Shown here: positions 12,839 to 22,975 of the stretch, in pieces
How positions within the stretch are numbered: the stretch's first letter is position 1
Layout of the letters: every line of letters begins with the position of its first letter
Source: Sorghum bicolor
Taxonomy: Eukaryota; Streptophyta; Magnoliopsida; Poales; Poaceae
Direction of reading: 5' to 3'
Length of the DNA: 64,000 nt
Assembly: GCF_000003195.3 (NCBI RefSeq)
Contig: NC_012871.2
Span: 3,707,997-3,771,996 of the forward strand
The notes under the pieces: model-generated
What the model was told of the DNA's origin: nothing
Database searches by the model: none
What the model saw: only the letters and a program-made list of their open reading frames with translations
Made by a program: the position numbers and the translations under genes

Positions 12839-14563
12839 CTAGTTTGAGTCCAAGTACAAGGTCACCTTCTTCACTGCTGTGAAGGAAGTCTGCAGCCTCC
12901 AGTCTCTCTGCTTCCTGTTCAGCGGCCTTCCTTTCCCAGCTTCTGCTCGGTTTTCCTTGACATCTGCCAGCTTCCAGACACAGTGCTCAGACTGAATGTC
13001 AACGGACTGGAGCAAGAAGATCCCATCCTTCAGCAGGTTCTGCTTCGACATAAGGTCATTATCACCTTCAGCAAGGTATTGCACTCTCATAGCCATGTCC
13101 TTGAAGCGGTCCAAATCCTCAGGCACCTTCAGAAGCCTCTCTGCACCTGGTGACGATACCTGCAATGATAAAACTTTGTAAGGAAGTCTGAGCTGAAGAT
13201 GCATCCATTGGCTGACAGTTCGGTTAGGTAACTTGCCTCAAGTGCCAGGTCCAGGGATATTTCACCTCTTTCAATGATCTCATCCAACTTCTGCTTGTAA
13301 AGCCTATTGAAATTCTCTATTTCCTCAATATCAGGGCACCCATACCTGTCAATACCCACAAAAAAGGCCAAAGAATTAAGACTGGCACTTCAATGGAACC
13401 ATGCTACCTTGATCAGGTTAAAGCTAAACGATAGACTTTCTGGTGATATCTGCAGTTCTGCATCGTTTAAGATCAATAATGCAGAATACATGGCACATGA
13501 AGTCATAAATGAATAGAAGATACAAGCACACCGCCAACTAATAATAATAAACAGACCGAAATATGCAGAGAATACTAGTAGAACAATGGATAATTGGATA
13601 TAATCATGATAATCACCATAACAAGCCAAAATATCATCAAATATGCCCATCATATAACAAGCCAAAATATCATCAAATATGTCATTGCCAGAGTGTTTTT
13701 AAGGCATCAAATTGGGCAACAAATTTTGAGATAAGTAGCACTGAGTTGTCACTAAGGACATGACTTCTGTTTTAGGCAACTGCATCTGCATTGATTCACA
13801 CGGAAAACATTCACACGATTTCTTAATCATCCAAGGGCAAGCACAACGCCATGATGAACAAACGAGACCAAGAAATGCCTGGACAACAACCAAAAAAGAA
13901 AGAAAAAGAAAGAGAGAAAAACGTTACTCTACTCACACGTTGGTCAGCTTGTCGAGGCGCATGTAGACGTATCCCTTGGGCGACACCTTGAAGGCGAACA
14001 AGGCGACGTCATCCCCAAAATGGTCAGCGAGAACCTCCTCGGCCGCCACGAGGGCACGCTGGCCCCACTCGACGCCCCGCAGCGCGACCCCGCCGCCGTC
14101 CCCACCGTCGCCGATCTGGAGAGAAAAAGCGCTGATGATCAGAGCCGCACTACGCAAGCCGCAAGGAGGAGCAGGTCAGGGTCGCCGAACCGCAGGGAGT
14201 TACTACCTCGGGCTCGTAGCCGTCGTCCTCGCTGTCCTCCCACTCCACCGCCCACTCCTGCGCCTTCTCCTCCTCCTCGTCCGCTGTTTCCCCGCGCCCG
14301 CCGACGCCGCGCCGCGCGGCCTCGCTCGCCAGGAAGCGCGTCTGCGCCCGCACGTGCGCCGCCGTCGCCGCCGCGCGCTGCGCGGGTAGCAGGCGCTGGG
14401 AGCGAGAGGCGGGTGTGGAGGTAAATGTGACCGCACGGCTGAGGCTTGAGAACGAGGCGGCGGCGGTCGAGGAGGAGGGGCAAGGGGGGGAGGCGCGGCG
14501 GTGGCATTTCGTCGAGCACCTTGCTAGCAGCGCGCGGAGCGCCCGTGCGCGAGCGCCCGCCAT
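12839..14563 (-). CDS. Organellar RimP-like ribosome maturation protein (UPF0090/DUF150)
   Basis: Four exons (14563-14207, 14115-13937, 13345-13237, 13159-12839) encode 321 residues. Bacterial RimP helps assemble the small ribosomal subunit; plant members of this family are organellar (family knowledge). Residues 1 to about 75 are rich in Arg, Ser and Ala with few acids, as in a transit peptide. They are followed by an acidic stretch (about 85-118). Residues 216-222 are VSSPGAE, the hallmark RimP motif, preceded by SLDLALE at the end of the N-terminal alpha/beta domain. The intron after exon 3 uses a GC donor (GAG|GCAAGT): only this choice keeps VSSPG in frame, while the nearby GT 4 bp downstream would break it. 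The start at 14563 begins the transit-like leader. Plastid versus mitochondrial targeting cannot be told here. Confidence 0.85.
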
Positions 14564-15010
14564 CTTGTCTGGTTCGATTCGACGCTGTATGGCTCAACGA
14601 GTCAATGGGATATTGGGATGTTTCAGGATCTCTCGGCGGTGCATGGGCTGCTATATATGGGTTGGGCTGTCCCGGGCTTTTCCTTTGTGTTCGGAAAAGG
14701 ACAATTCGGCCCATAACTGTTTACAGCCCCGTGGTCATTTCGCAGGTTAATAGCCTTCAGTAACTCTTATTTCGTTGCATAAATAAAGAATAGTGCTCCC
14801 CTTAATATATCCAGGAAAAATGACTTCATTGGAAGAAATAATTCTATTATTCTGGCGTGCACACAACCATTAGCGTTTAGGCTTTCCAACAAGACAAGAG
14901 ACAACCAAAGAAAAAAAAATTGTTCTTAACAAAGGACTACATGAAAACACTTAAGGACATAATCTAGAATGGGCTGCAGACTTGGTCAATACTTCAACAG
15001 GAGCTAAAAA

Positions 15011-15013
<3 letters not shown>

Positions 15014-15053
<40 letters not shown>

Positions 15054-15070
15054 TCACACACACACACACA
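15014..15070. repeat. Compound (CT)n-(CA)n microsatellite
   Basis: About 17 CT units run directly into about 10 CA units with a short CCCTCACT interruption. It is a simple sequence repeat, likely length-variable. Confidence 0.95.
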
Positions 15071-15243
15071 TCAAAAATATTTCAACAAAACAAAAAAGGA
15101 ATCAGAGGGGGCTAGGAGACACAAAACTCTTAGCAATTCCGAGATAGCAGGAAGCCGGAGCATTGAAATGGCATTTCAGCCACTTATGCTGTTGATTGGT
15201 GCACCCAAGGTCCAAAACTAAGCACTTATCCCCCATGAGTTTC

Positions 15244-15480
15244 GGCCTTGTTTAGTTTCGAATTTTTTTGTTTTAGCTACTGTAGTATTTTCGTTTTTAT
15301 ATTACAAATATTGTTCGATCATAGACTACTGGGGCTCAAAAGATTCATCTCGCGATTTACAGGCAAACAGTGCAATTAGTTTTTGTTTTCGTCTATATTT
15401 AATGCTTCATACACGTGTCATAAGATTTGATATGACGAGAAATCTTGAAAAGTTTTTGGTTTTTGGAGTGAACTAAGACC
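15244..15480. mobile_element. GGCCTTGTTTAG-type MITE
   Basis: The left end is GGCCTTGTTTAGTTTCG and the right end GTGAACTAAGACC. The 3-bp target duplications TTC lie at 15241-15243 and 15481-15483. Confidence 0.75.
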
Positions 15481-15803
15481 TTCGTCTTTGTTTTTGTTTT
15501 CCATCCCTCCATCCACTTGTTCGCCGAGTACAAGCTCCTAAACGTGCGCTGCCTACAGGACCTCCCAATGGCAGGGCTGGATCTAATAATTTTTATTTTC
15601 AAACATGTCGCCCTGTGGTTTTAAGACCCAATCTATGTCTAGTTTTGATGACCATACTAGAAAATCCTCATGCACACCTCAATAGGGGTGACTCACTGAT
15701 ATCGATTCCGCTAACGTCTAACACTTTTGCCTTCATTTCTTACTTGACCAATGTGATATTTACTATCTTTGATGTAGATGCATGTTTGGCCGCACCCAAG
15801 TGC

Positions 15804-17117
15804 CACTACCGGAATCCGGGTGTCTAGAGGTTTGCCGAGTGTTTTTTTTCGAGCACTCGGCAAAGAGCTTCTTTGCCGAGTGCTAAAGAAAAAACGCTCG
15901 GCAAAAAAAAAACACTCGGCAAAGAGGGTTCTTTGCCGAGTGTCAAAAAAAACACTCGGCAAAGACCCTCTTTGCCGAGTGTTTTTTTTAACACTCGGCA
16001 AATAACCCTCTTTGCTGAGTGTTTTTTTTGACACTCGGCAAAGACCCACTTTGCCAAGTGCAAAGAAAGAAACACTCGGCAAAGAAAATTTCAAATCAAA
16101 ATTTGAAGCCCTAAACAAATTCAAATCAAAAAGTTTTGAACTACAAAGTTGTATAACTTCTCAAGATCTATAATCTTTATTTTGGCCATTTCTTCATTTG
16201 GTAAAATGAAAATAAATTTGTTCACAAATTTTATCTTGAGCTCTTGTAGTTTCTAGAACTACAAGAGAGAGATATAAGATTTGTGAAAAATATTAGAATT
16301 ACCGTGTCAGATGAGCAAATGATCAAACAACCAAAATAAACTTTATAGATTTTGACAAGTTATGAAATTTTATAGTTGACAAATTTTTCATTTGAGTTTA
16401 TCTTATCATTTAAAACTGCGTATTTATTTAAAAATTTTTAATTTTGATTTTCTGAAATTACCTCGGATGAAAAAACTTCCTAGATAAACTTTGTAGGTCT
16501 CGAAAAGTTATAAAACTTTGTAGTTGATAACTTTTTGATTTGAAATCATGTTGTCATGCAAAAACTACGTTTAAATTTCTAAAATTTGAAATTCAAATTT
16601 TGTAAACGACCTCGGATGGAGAAACTTCCTAAACGAAAATTATAGATCTCAAAAATTTATGAAACTTTGTAGTTGACAACCTTTTGATTTGAAATCGTTT
16701 AGAGGCTCAAATAATCAATTTACATATGATTTAGTATGATACATGAGGAACCAAAACGTAATGTAATCACAGTCTGGTGCAGTGGTGAAGGAGTGAGCTC
16801 CTCGAGCTCACGGTCGCAGATTCGAATCCTGCTCGCGGCATATTTGTTGATTTTGTAGAGGGTGTGCTAGTGGGTGCTAGCTGATGGGCAGCCCTTCCAA
16901 AAAAACAATTTTTTTTTTCTATTTTTTTGGCTTTTTTTTATTTTTTTCTTTGCCGAGTGTCGGCACTCGGCAAACACTCGGCAAAGACCTCTTTGCCGGC
17001 TAGAATTTTGCCGTGTGCTCTTTGCCGAGTGTGGCACTCGGCAAAGGCTTTGCCGAGTGTATTTGGGCCTTTGCCGAGTGTTTTTGACACTCGGCAAAGC
17101 CTCTGTCTCCCGTAGTG
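15804..17117. mobile_element. Non-autonomous CACTA (En/Spm) transposon
   Basis: The termini are CACTACCGGAATCC and, reverse-complemented, CACTACGGGAGACAGAGG. At least a dozen subterminal TTTGCCGAGTGT/ACACTCGGCAAAG repeats lie in both orientations (15831-16083 and 16948-17100), as in transposase-binding arrays of CACTA elements. The interior has three diverged repeats of about 150 bp containing AACTTTGTAGTTGA and no transposase. Comparison with the unoccupied paralogue near 21635 indicates TGC as the target duplication, with 2 bp lost at the right end. Confidence 0.9.
16772..16842 (+). other. tRNA-like segment with A-box and B-box motifs inside the CACTA element
   Basis: TCTGGTGCAGTGG resembles a pol III A box, and GATTCGAATCC (16819-16829) matches the B box, with roughly tRNA spacing. 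The acceptor stem does not close, so this is a tRNA-derived or SINE-like relic rather than a tRNA gene. Confidence 0.45.
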
Positions 17118-17246
17118 CCATGACACCATCCTCCTCCTCCTTGACCTGGGAGATAAAATTGCCATCATCCTCTTCACTTCGTGTACTCTTGCGCTTCACG
17201 CAAATGACGTGGATTGCCCATGGCCCTCTTTCATGCTAACATGCTA

Positions 17247-17271
17247 TTCCCCGATGCTTTCCAATCCCATA
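17247..17271 (+). other. miR2118-like site 1
   Basis: TTCCCCGATGC followed by TTTCCAATCCCATA resembles the 22-nt miR2118 family (core GATGCCTCCCAT.CCTA as recalled). It is homologous to the sites at 22387, 24685 and 31130. A possible 5' arm upstream pairs only over GGATTG, so a functional hairpin is doubtful. Confidence 0.3.
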
Positions 17272-17484
17272 TAGTTCTGATCTAACTCAAACAAAAGCTA
17301 CCTTCAACAAGTGAAAATGGCTGTATGAGTTCGCACAATGTTGCCTCTCACTTTCATGCCTTCTCTTCTGCAGGTTCAGCCTATTTATATGCTCCAATGA
17401 ATGATGAGAAAAACACAAAGGGCTGATAATTAATCGTTGTGTAGAAAAACAGGAGTAGTATCCATTAATTGTAGTTACTACTAA

Positions 17485-17688
17485 GGGCACTCACAATGCA
17501 GACTCTATCATGGAGTCTAAAGTTATTTATTATCTCGAACAATGTGAACTTGGAGTCTAAATAAGACTTGGAGTCTTATTTTTTCTACCTCTTTCTTCAA
17601 TAAATACGGTGCCACATCAGCAAAATACCATATAATATGTAATTAATTGTCTTGGACTCTGTGATAGAGTCTTGCATTGGGAGTGCTC
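17485..17688. mobile_element. Tourist-like MITE, copy 1
   Basis: Inverted ends GGGCACTCACAATGCAGACTC and GAGTCTTGCATTGGGAGTGC are flanked by TAA at 17482-17484 and 17689-17691. A 3-bp TAA/TTA duplication is typical of PIF/Harbinger-derived Tourist elements. It has a sister copy at 20937-21125. Confidence 0.85.
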
Positions 17689-18158
17689 TAAAGATGAGTC
17701 GTTGTCATTACTTTGTTAAATACAACCCTTTTTTTGTACTGCTGTAAAATAAGTAACCTTTTATTTATCTCCTTTTAAGTAACAGAGGTAGAGCTTTCTG
17801 TAGTACCTTTTCTTTTAAGAAGTATAACTGTAAGAAAGTAGATGTGAGTATTGATTTTGTGACAGTGAATCATTACACACACATCAAAAGAGAAAAAATG
17901 ATACTCATGTGAAACTGAGGAAAACCTTAATTAACAAATCATATTTATGGAAGCTTTAGCACTACAGTTCAATAACCTATGGTTTATGGATCAACAACAA
18001 ATTGTTGTTTAGAGTTTTTTTCAGATAAACCATCCATGGCCTTCCTGCAGCTAATTAGAAGAAGAATATTAGAAGATGCAAGCATGTTAGTCTTTACAGC
18101 AGCAAGCATGTTAGAAGATGCAAGCATATTAGTAGCAAATTAAAAGAAGACATGTACC

Positions 18159-20222
18159 TTACTGTTCTTTCTTTGCATCTTGCTTCAGCTTGTCATTTTC
18201 CAACTTCTTCATATTGTAGATCTCGTCCAACTTCATTTGAACGTTCTCATCAGGTAGAATTATTGTGTCACCGTCCATTTCAAGCTTGTCCACATCAGGC
18301 ATGTAGAGCTCACAATCAAATTTTTCTATACAATGAAGTATCCATGATGTGAGATCGTAGTCGCTATGTATAAGACCGCAACATGCACACATGCGAGCTT
18401 TGCAGCCAGCTTGGTAGCAGGCTTCTCCGAAGACGCCGCCAGCATGGAACATGCCGCAGCGAGCACACCGCACCACCTCGACGTAGTCCGGCACTGTTGA
18501 TATTTGGGAACGCAATAAGAAATTGATCCGCAAGCGCACGGATATCGGTGAGCACTTCACCCGGGAGGTTATCCAGAGTATCGTATTTATTTTTTTACCA
18601 CTAGAAGAAAGAGTGTATCTGACTAACCGGTCTATTACTACTAACCTTTTAGGCACAAAGAATGTCTTTCGATGTGAGTGATAAATAGAGAAGTCTGCAA
18701 CTGTAGTCTCCTTCTAACCTTGGTAAGGATGATCTACTGTTCTAATGGGGAGGCTAACGGAATCTAGACACCACAAAGGATGTTCAACCCGCACCTATAA
18801 ACCCTATCCTTCCTGCTAACGAGATGTGATCTGCAAAGGTAATTCGGAATTGTCACGTTCCTCACTACTACCACGGTCCAGCTAGTCAGGGAATATCTAT
18901 GAGTACCCCAACCTAAACACCACGTTTACGCCAGCAATGATTACTCTAAACTCTACGCGAAGAGATTAAAGTAAACTCATAAACCAGAAGAACAATAAAA
19001 CAAGAACTTATTAGAATTTAGAAGTCGAAATACTGAAGAATCCTAGGAACGAGCTTCGGGTTAGGAGAACTTGATCCCGCAGGTACAAGCTTGGAGTAGA
19101 CACCGACAGGCCGGGCTTCCTCCAATCTACACCTCCACTCTATCTCTCTCAATCTAGTAGAAACTAGAAGATCTATTTCTACCTTACATTGGTTGCTAAG
19201 CCTAAAAAGAAATATTAATTAGAGAAGAGGTTTTCCTTCGAGGGCACCTCTCAGTCTCTATGATAATTTCTTCATGTCCTCTCCAGGGGCCAGGGGGGTC
19301 TCCTTATATAGTCCTCCTCCTCTATGCGTTTTTGGGTCGGTAGGCGAGGTGGTACTATGTTTTCCTTGATCCAATAGGTCGGTGGAACATTCCATGCGAA
19401 GAGAGTCCTGAGAGCACTCCAGCAGGGGGCGGGCGCCCAGGTCACCACGGCGGGCGCCCTGGGCCTGGCCCCTTTCGGCCTCCGTCTTCTTCCCGTGGCT
19501 TCTGGAGTCTTCTAGATGATAGAAAATCGCGCGGTGCGTTGATATCTCTATGTAATCCCGACATGTGGGCCTTTCTTCCTTATTTCCTGATAACCCCCTG
19601 CAGAAACAGATAAACAACAAAACTCGTGGAATTCTGTCAGATCAAACCCTAATTCTAGGTGTTGGTTGCATATTGGTCCTTTCTCTTGTTTATTTGATAA
19701 TTAAAATTGATACTTAAGAACCGTCAACAAATACCCCCATACTTAGGCTTTTACTCATCCTCGAGAAAAGGATGGTTAAGAACAATATCTGCGGTAAAAC
19801 ATTTAAAACATTCTTTATATTTGCAGGGTGTTAAAAATCCACTGTGTACCATAGTCAGGGATGTTTATGGTTAAGAGTAAAGATCCTTTCTTCTCAATCC
19901 TGTCACTTGGAGTTTTTTTATAATTTTTGAAAGAAAGTTAGCATACCCTAATTCTAGTGTTGGTTGCATATTGGTCCTTTCTCTTGTTTATTTGGTAATT
20001 AAAATTGATACTTAAGAACCGTCAACAGGCACCACATCTGAGTCCAACACGTCGACTGATTCTATGGCCATGACCGAGTCCAGGACCATGCTGGAGATGG
20101 AGTCCTACGCCTTGACGGACTCCATGGCCATGATGGAGTCTAGCACAATGCCGTTGATGGAGTCCTGCGCCTCGACGGACTCCATGGCCTCCAAGTCCAG
20201 CGCGTCGATGGACTCCATGGCG
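18159..20222 (-). pseudogene. Cys-rich host gene of unknown function, split by an LTR element and carrying a stop
   Basis: The 5' part starts at the ATG at 20222 and runs to 20028. The 3' part runs from 18489 to the stop at 18161-18159. Removing the 1,533-bp LTR element and one copy of its 5-bp duplication GGCAC joins the two parts in the same frame (DVVP|DYVEVV). The 5' part has about 2.5 imperfect repeats of 20-22 residues of the pattern MESVxAxDSI. The 3' part has Cys pairs (CARC, CCGL), CYQAGC, and a Lys-rich C-terminal helix ending DAKKEQ. One repeat has TAG where its sister has CAG, so the frame is also broken by a point mutation. I recognise no family. It could be a recently dead gene, or the 3' part alone may be transcribed. 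Confidence 0.55.
18495..20027 (-). mobile_element. LTR retrotransposon with truncated 5' LTR, inserted in a host gene
   Basis: An exact 5-bp duplication GGCAC flanks it (18490-18494, 20028-20032). The ends are TGTTGA and TCAACA. On the minus strand the 5' LTR is cut down to its first about 83 bp (20027-19945) and is followed by a 215-bp internal remnant. The remnant ends in a purine-rich tract (ATGGGGGTATT, 19740-19730), the expected polypurine tract, directly before a full 3' LTR of 1,235 bp (19729-18495). No gag or pol remains. Confidence 0.88.
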
Positions 20223-20289
20223 TGAGTGAAGAAGGGAAGCCCCCGGGCAGCGAGGGAGGTGCACGAACCCTAGAAACCTAGTAGCGAGC

Positions 20290-20936
20290 ATGCACGACGC
20301 TTACTACGGAGAGGAAGAAGGAAGCAGACCGAGAGCTTTTCGCGGAGAGCGTGTTGTGTAGAGGAAGCGAGCAGGTGAGTGTGCACGGCGTTTACTACAA
20401 AGAGGAAGCAAGCTGTCTTTACGCGAGAGCCGATGCGTCGTGCAATTAATGCCGAGACAACGAACCGGTGGCGAGCGAAATGGGACCAAGCGGAGCGGCC
20501 AAGGGTAAACACGTCCAAACGCACCCCCACGATTGTAGAATGTCAAGTTTAGCGAAAACAGTATGGGAGCCCAGAACGACATGTTTTACGAGTACGAAGG
20601 GAGTACATATATACCCTTTGTTCTCTCAGTGCCGTTCGGTCTGTGGCGTGCTATTCTACTGCCGTCGTGAAGTTGCATCGGCATGTGATGTTTGCCTCGG
20701 CGAGCAAGGCTACACGTAAGGATGGGGATGATGCTCCAAATAGATACCCGTGGTTCTTCTCTAGTCTAATTTAATGAACTAAATAAAAATTAAAAAGTAA
20801 GAAATTCATTAAATTATATTAGAGAAGGAACATAAATACCTCATTTGGAGCACAATCTCCATCTTTAGCCACACGCTGCCTAAATAGTATCCCCCGTCCT
20901 CCCGCCCGCGCGTGAGCCGGCATCACCGGACCATTA
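20290..20936. other. Intergenic upstream of the split gene, with imperfect GAGGAAG repeats
   Basis: Two imperfect copies of a segment of about 60 bp (from 20286 and 20377, both with GAGGAAG and a GCACG(A/G)CG(C/T)TTACTAC word) lie upstream of the pseudogene start and may be part of its leader. From about 20620 the sequence aligns with the duplicated block near 31200. Confidence 0.45.
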
Positions 20937-21290
20937 GGGCACTCACAATGCAGACTCTATCATAGAGTCTAAAGTTATTTATTACTTCGAACAATGTGGA
21001 CTTGGAGTCTTATTTTTTTCTACCTCTTTCTTCAATAAATATGCTGCCACATCAGCAAAATACCATAAATAATATATAGTTAATTGTCTTGGACTCTGTG
21101 ATAGAGTCTTGCATTGTGAGTGACCTTATTAGTACTGTGTTGTATACTTTGATGATCTGACACATTAATTAACGTGATGACCAAACACATTAAATAGTGC
21201 AAATTAACAGCGCATATAGTGCGAATGTGCCACACGGGCAGCATGTACATGATATATATTATATATCGAGTCAATTAAAAGTTGATAATA
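20620..21290. repeat. Duplicated block a, copy 1 (paralogous to 31200-31680)
   Basis: Shared words with 31200-31680 in the same order include GTGGCGTGCTATT, CGTGAGCCGGCATCA, GGACCATTA, CTGACACATTA and CACACGG.CAGCATG. The Tourist MITE at 20937-21125 is absent from the other copy. Confidence 0.75.
20937..21125. mobile_element. Tourist-like MITE, copy 2
   Basis: Same family as 17485-17688, with ends GGGCACTCACAATGCAGACTC and GAGTCTTGCATTGTGAGTG. The TTA target duplications lie at 20934-20936 and 21126-21128. Confidence 0.85.
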
Positions 21291-21568
21291 AATTAAATAG
21301 GATGTCAATGCACATTTTACGATAACTTTTTTCAAGACGCAATCAAAGATGTAGACGTACACATAAATAAATGCACACTCACTCTATAAACACATGGGCA
21401 CATACCTTAATAAGTCACCATAGATACCTCACTGTTAATGAATACATTGTCTACCACGGAAAAAAATGCTAATAAACTAGAATAAATCTAAGAAAATACG
21501 AACAACCAAGTCGCGAACTTAGACCTTGGGTGGGTAGATTCCACCAAAAGAACCTAACCAGCTTAGCT

Positions 21569-22970
21569 AACTTGACCAACACCATATTTACCATCCTTGA
21601 TGTAGATGTATGCTTGGCCTCACCAAAGTGTCACGACACCATTCTCCTTCTTGACTTGGTCGATATAATCTCCATCATCCTCTCACTCTGTCCACTCTTG
21701 CTCTTCCGTAAGCGACGTGGATCGCCCATGGCCCTGCTCACGGTCAGTTGCACCACATCGGTCCAAATTCTCCTAGCTCGTCCTTCAATCACCTCTCTTG
21801 GTCCATGAGTGCAAACCTTTCTTAACTTTCACCACCCTTTATTTGCTTCCAACCACCATCACGTCGCACCCATCAACTACACTTCACAAGCAAGCGGCAC
21901 AGCACAAGAAAAGTTCTCCTACATACCAAGAACTCACTACACCGCCAGTTTTAGCCATTAGCATAATTAAGCATATATAAGTTAAGAGCATGCTGAGAAA
22001 ACATCAATTCATCTTGACAATTGCTCATAATTCTTTAGTCAAGTGCACATACGTATCAACCATACTTGTTACACTGGCCTTCCTGATCTTCATAAGACAC
22101 CACATACTGTGATATCAAAAACAACAAGAGCACACAGTCTATTGCTCAAATTTATTAGATAATTCAAGGAGGTGACAGTGAGTCAGAGAATCTTAGAGTC
22201 AACATTACAATAGGAAACTATTTAATCTCCGGCTTCTTCTACAACGCAAGGAAAGGCAGCAAGGGAAACCCCCTTCGGTACTGAAGGCTTCAATTTGCAC
22301 TTTCTAGTTGCCTTGATAGTAGAAGAGGACGGTGACCATGAGCCCGAAGTGAGGGAGGTGCAGACGTTATTCAGGCTAACATTCTATTCCCCGATGCTTC
22401 CCAATCCCATACAGTTCTGACGATGCAACCCCAAACAAAAGCTGCTACCTTCAACAAGCGAAAATGGCTGTAGGAGTTTGTGCGATGTTGCCTCTCTCTT
22501 TCATGGCTTCTCTTCTGCAGATGCAGCCTCTTTATATGCTCCAATGAATGATGAGAAAAACACAAAGGGCTGTAATTAATCGTTGTGTAGAAAAACAGGA
22601 GTACTAGTTGTAGTCGGTACTAAACGTGAGTCGTTGTCATTACTCTGTTAAATAAGAGACAACCTTTTTTGTATTGCTGTAAAATAAATAACCTTTTATT
22701 TCTCTCCTTTTAAGTAACAGAGGTAGAGCTTTCTGTAGTAAGTATAGCTGTACAACTGTACAGAAAGTAGATGTGAGTGTTGATTTTGTGACAGTGAATC
22801 ATTGCCCACACATCAAAAGAGAAAAAATGGTACTCCTGTGAAACTGAGGAAAACCTTAATTAAAAAATCATATTTATGGAAGCTTTAGCGCTACAGTTCA
22901 ATAACCTATGGTTTATGGATCAACAATGGTCTACACCAACTTGTTGTTCAGCTTTGTTCAGATAAATCAT
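21569..22970. repeat. Duplicated block b, copy 1
   Basis: Paralogue of 15745-18035. It preserves the unoccupied CACTA site near 21631-21640 and contains the miR2118-like site at 22387. Between about 21735 and 22375 it has about 600 bp not present in copy 0. Confidence 0.75.
22387..22411 (+). other. miR2118-like site 2
   Basis: TTCCCCGATGCTTCCCAATC and the following CCATA differ from the recalled miR2118 core at a few positions. Upstream GGGAGGTG (about 22352-22359) can pair with CGATGC..CCC positions over 8 bp including wobbles, giving a weak hairpin with a loop of about 35 nt. Confidence 0.35.
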
Positions 22971-22975
22971 CCCCA

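Larger units (their letters stand above)
14564..15743. other. Intergenic: RimP upstream region, microsatellite and MITE
   Basis: About 150 bp next to the RimP-like start are probably leader and promoter. Beyond that there is a compound microsatellite, with a (CT)n run at 15014-15048 followed by (CA)n at 15051-15070. A MITE follows at 15244-15480. No coding region was seen. Confidence 0.55.
15745..18035. repeat. Duplicated block b, copy 0 (paralogous to 21569-22970)
   Basis: Outside the CACTA (15804-17117) and Tourist (17485-17688) insertions the sequence aligns in order with 21569-22970. It includes a shared stretch with a TATAAATAGG-like motif on the minus strand near 17380 and the word CAAAGGGCTG. 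Copy 0 lacks about 600 bp present in the other copy between 21735 and 22375. No open frame is conserved between the copies, so this looks like non-coding or promoter-type sequence. Confidence 0.75.

Noticed and set aside
16772..16842. tRNA gene
   Set aside because: A and B boxes present, but the acceptor stem does not close and an anticodon arm is not convincing.
15820..17115. Regularly spaced TTTGCCGAGTG/CACTCGGCAAAG repeats, at first sight like a repeat-spacer array
   Set aside because: They lie in both orientations at the two ends of an element with CACTA termini, so they are subterminal transposase-binding repeats; CRISPR is not expected in plants.
20022..20291. His/Gly-rich minus-strand frame
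   Set aside because: Alternate frame of the MESVxAxDSI repeat; only the latter connects in frame to the long Cys-rich 3' part.
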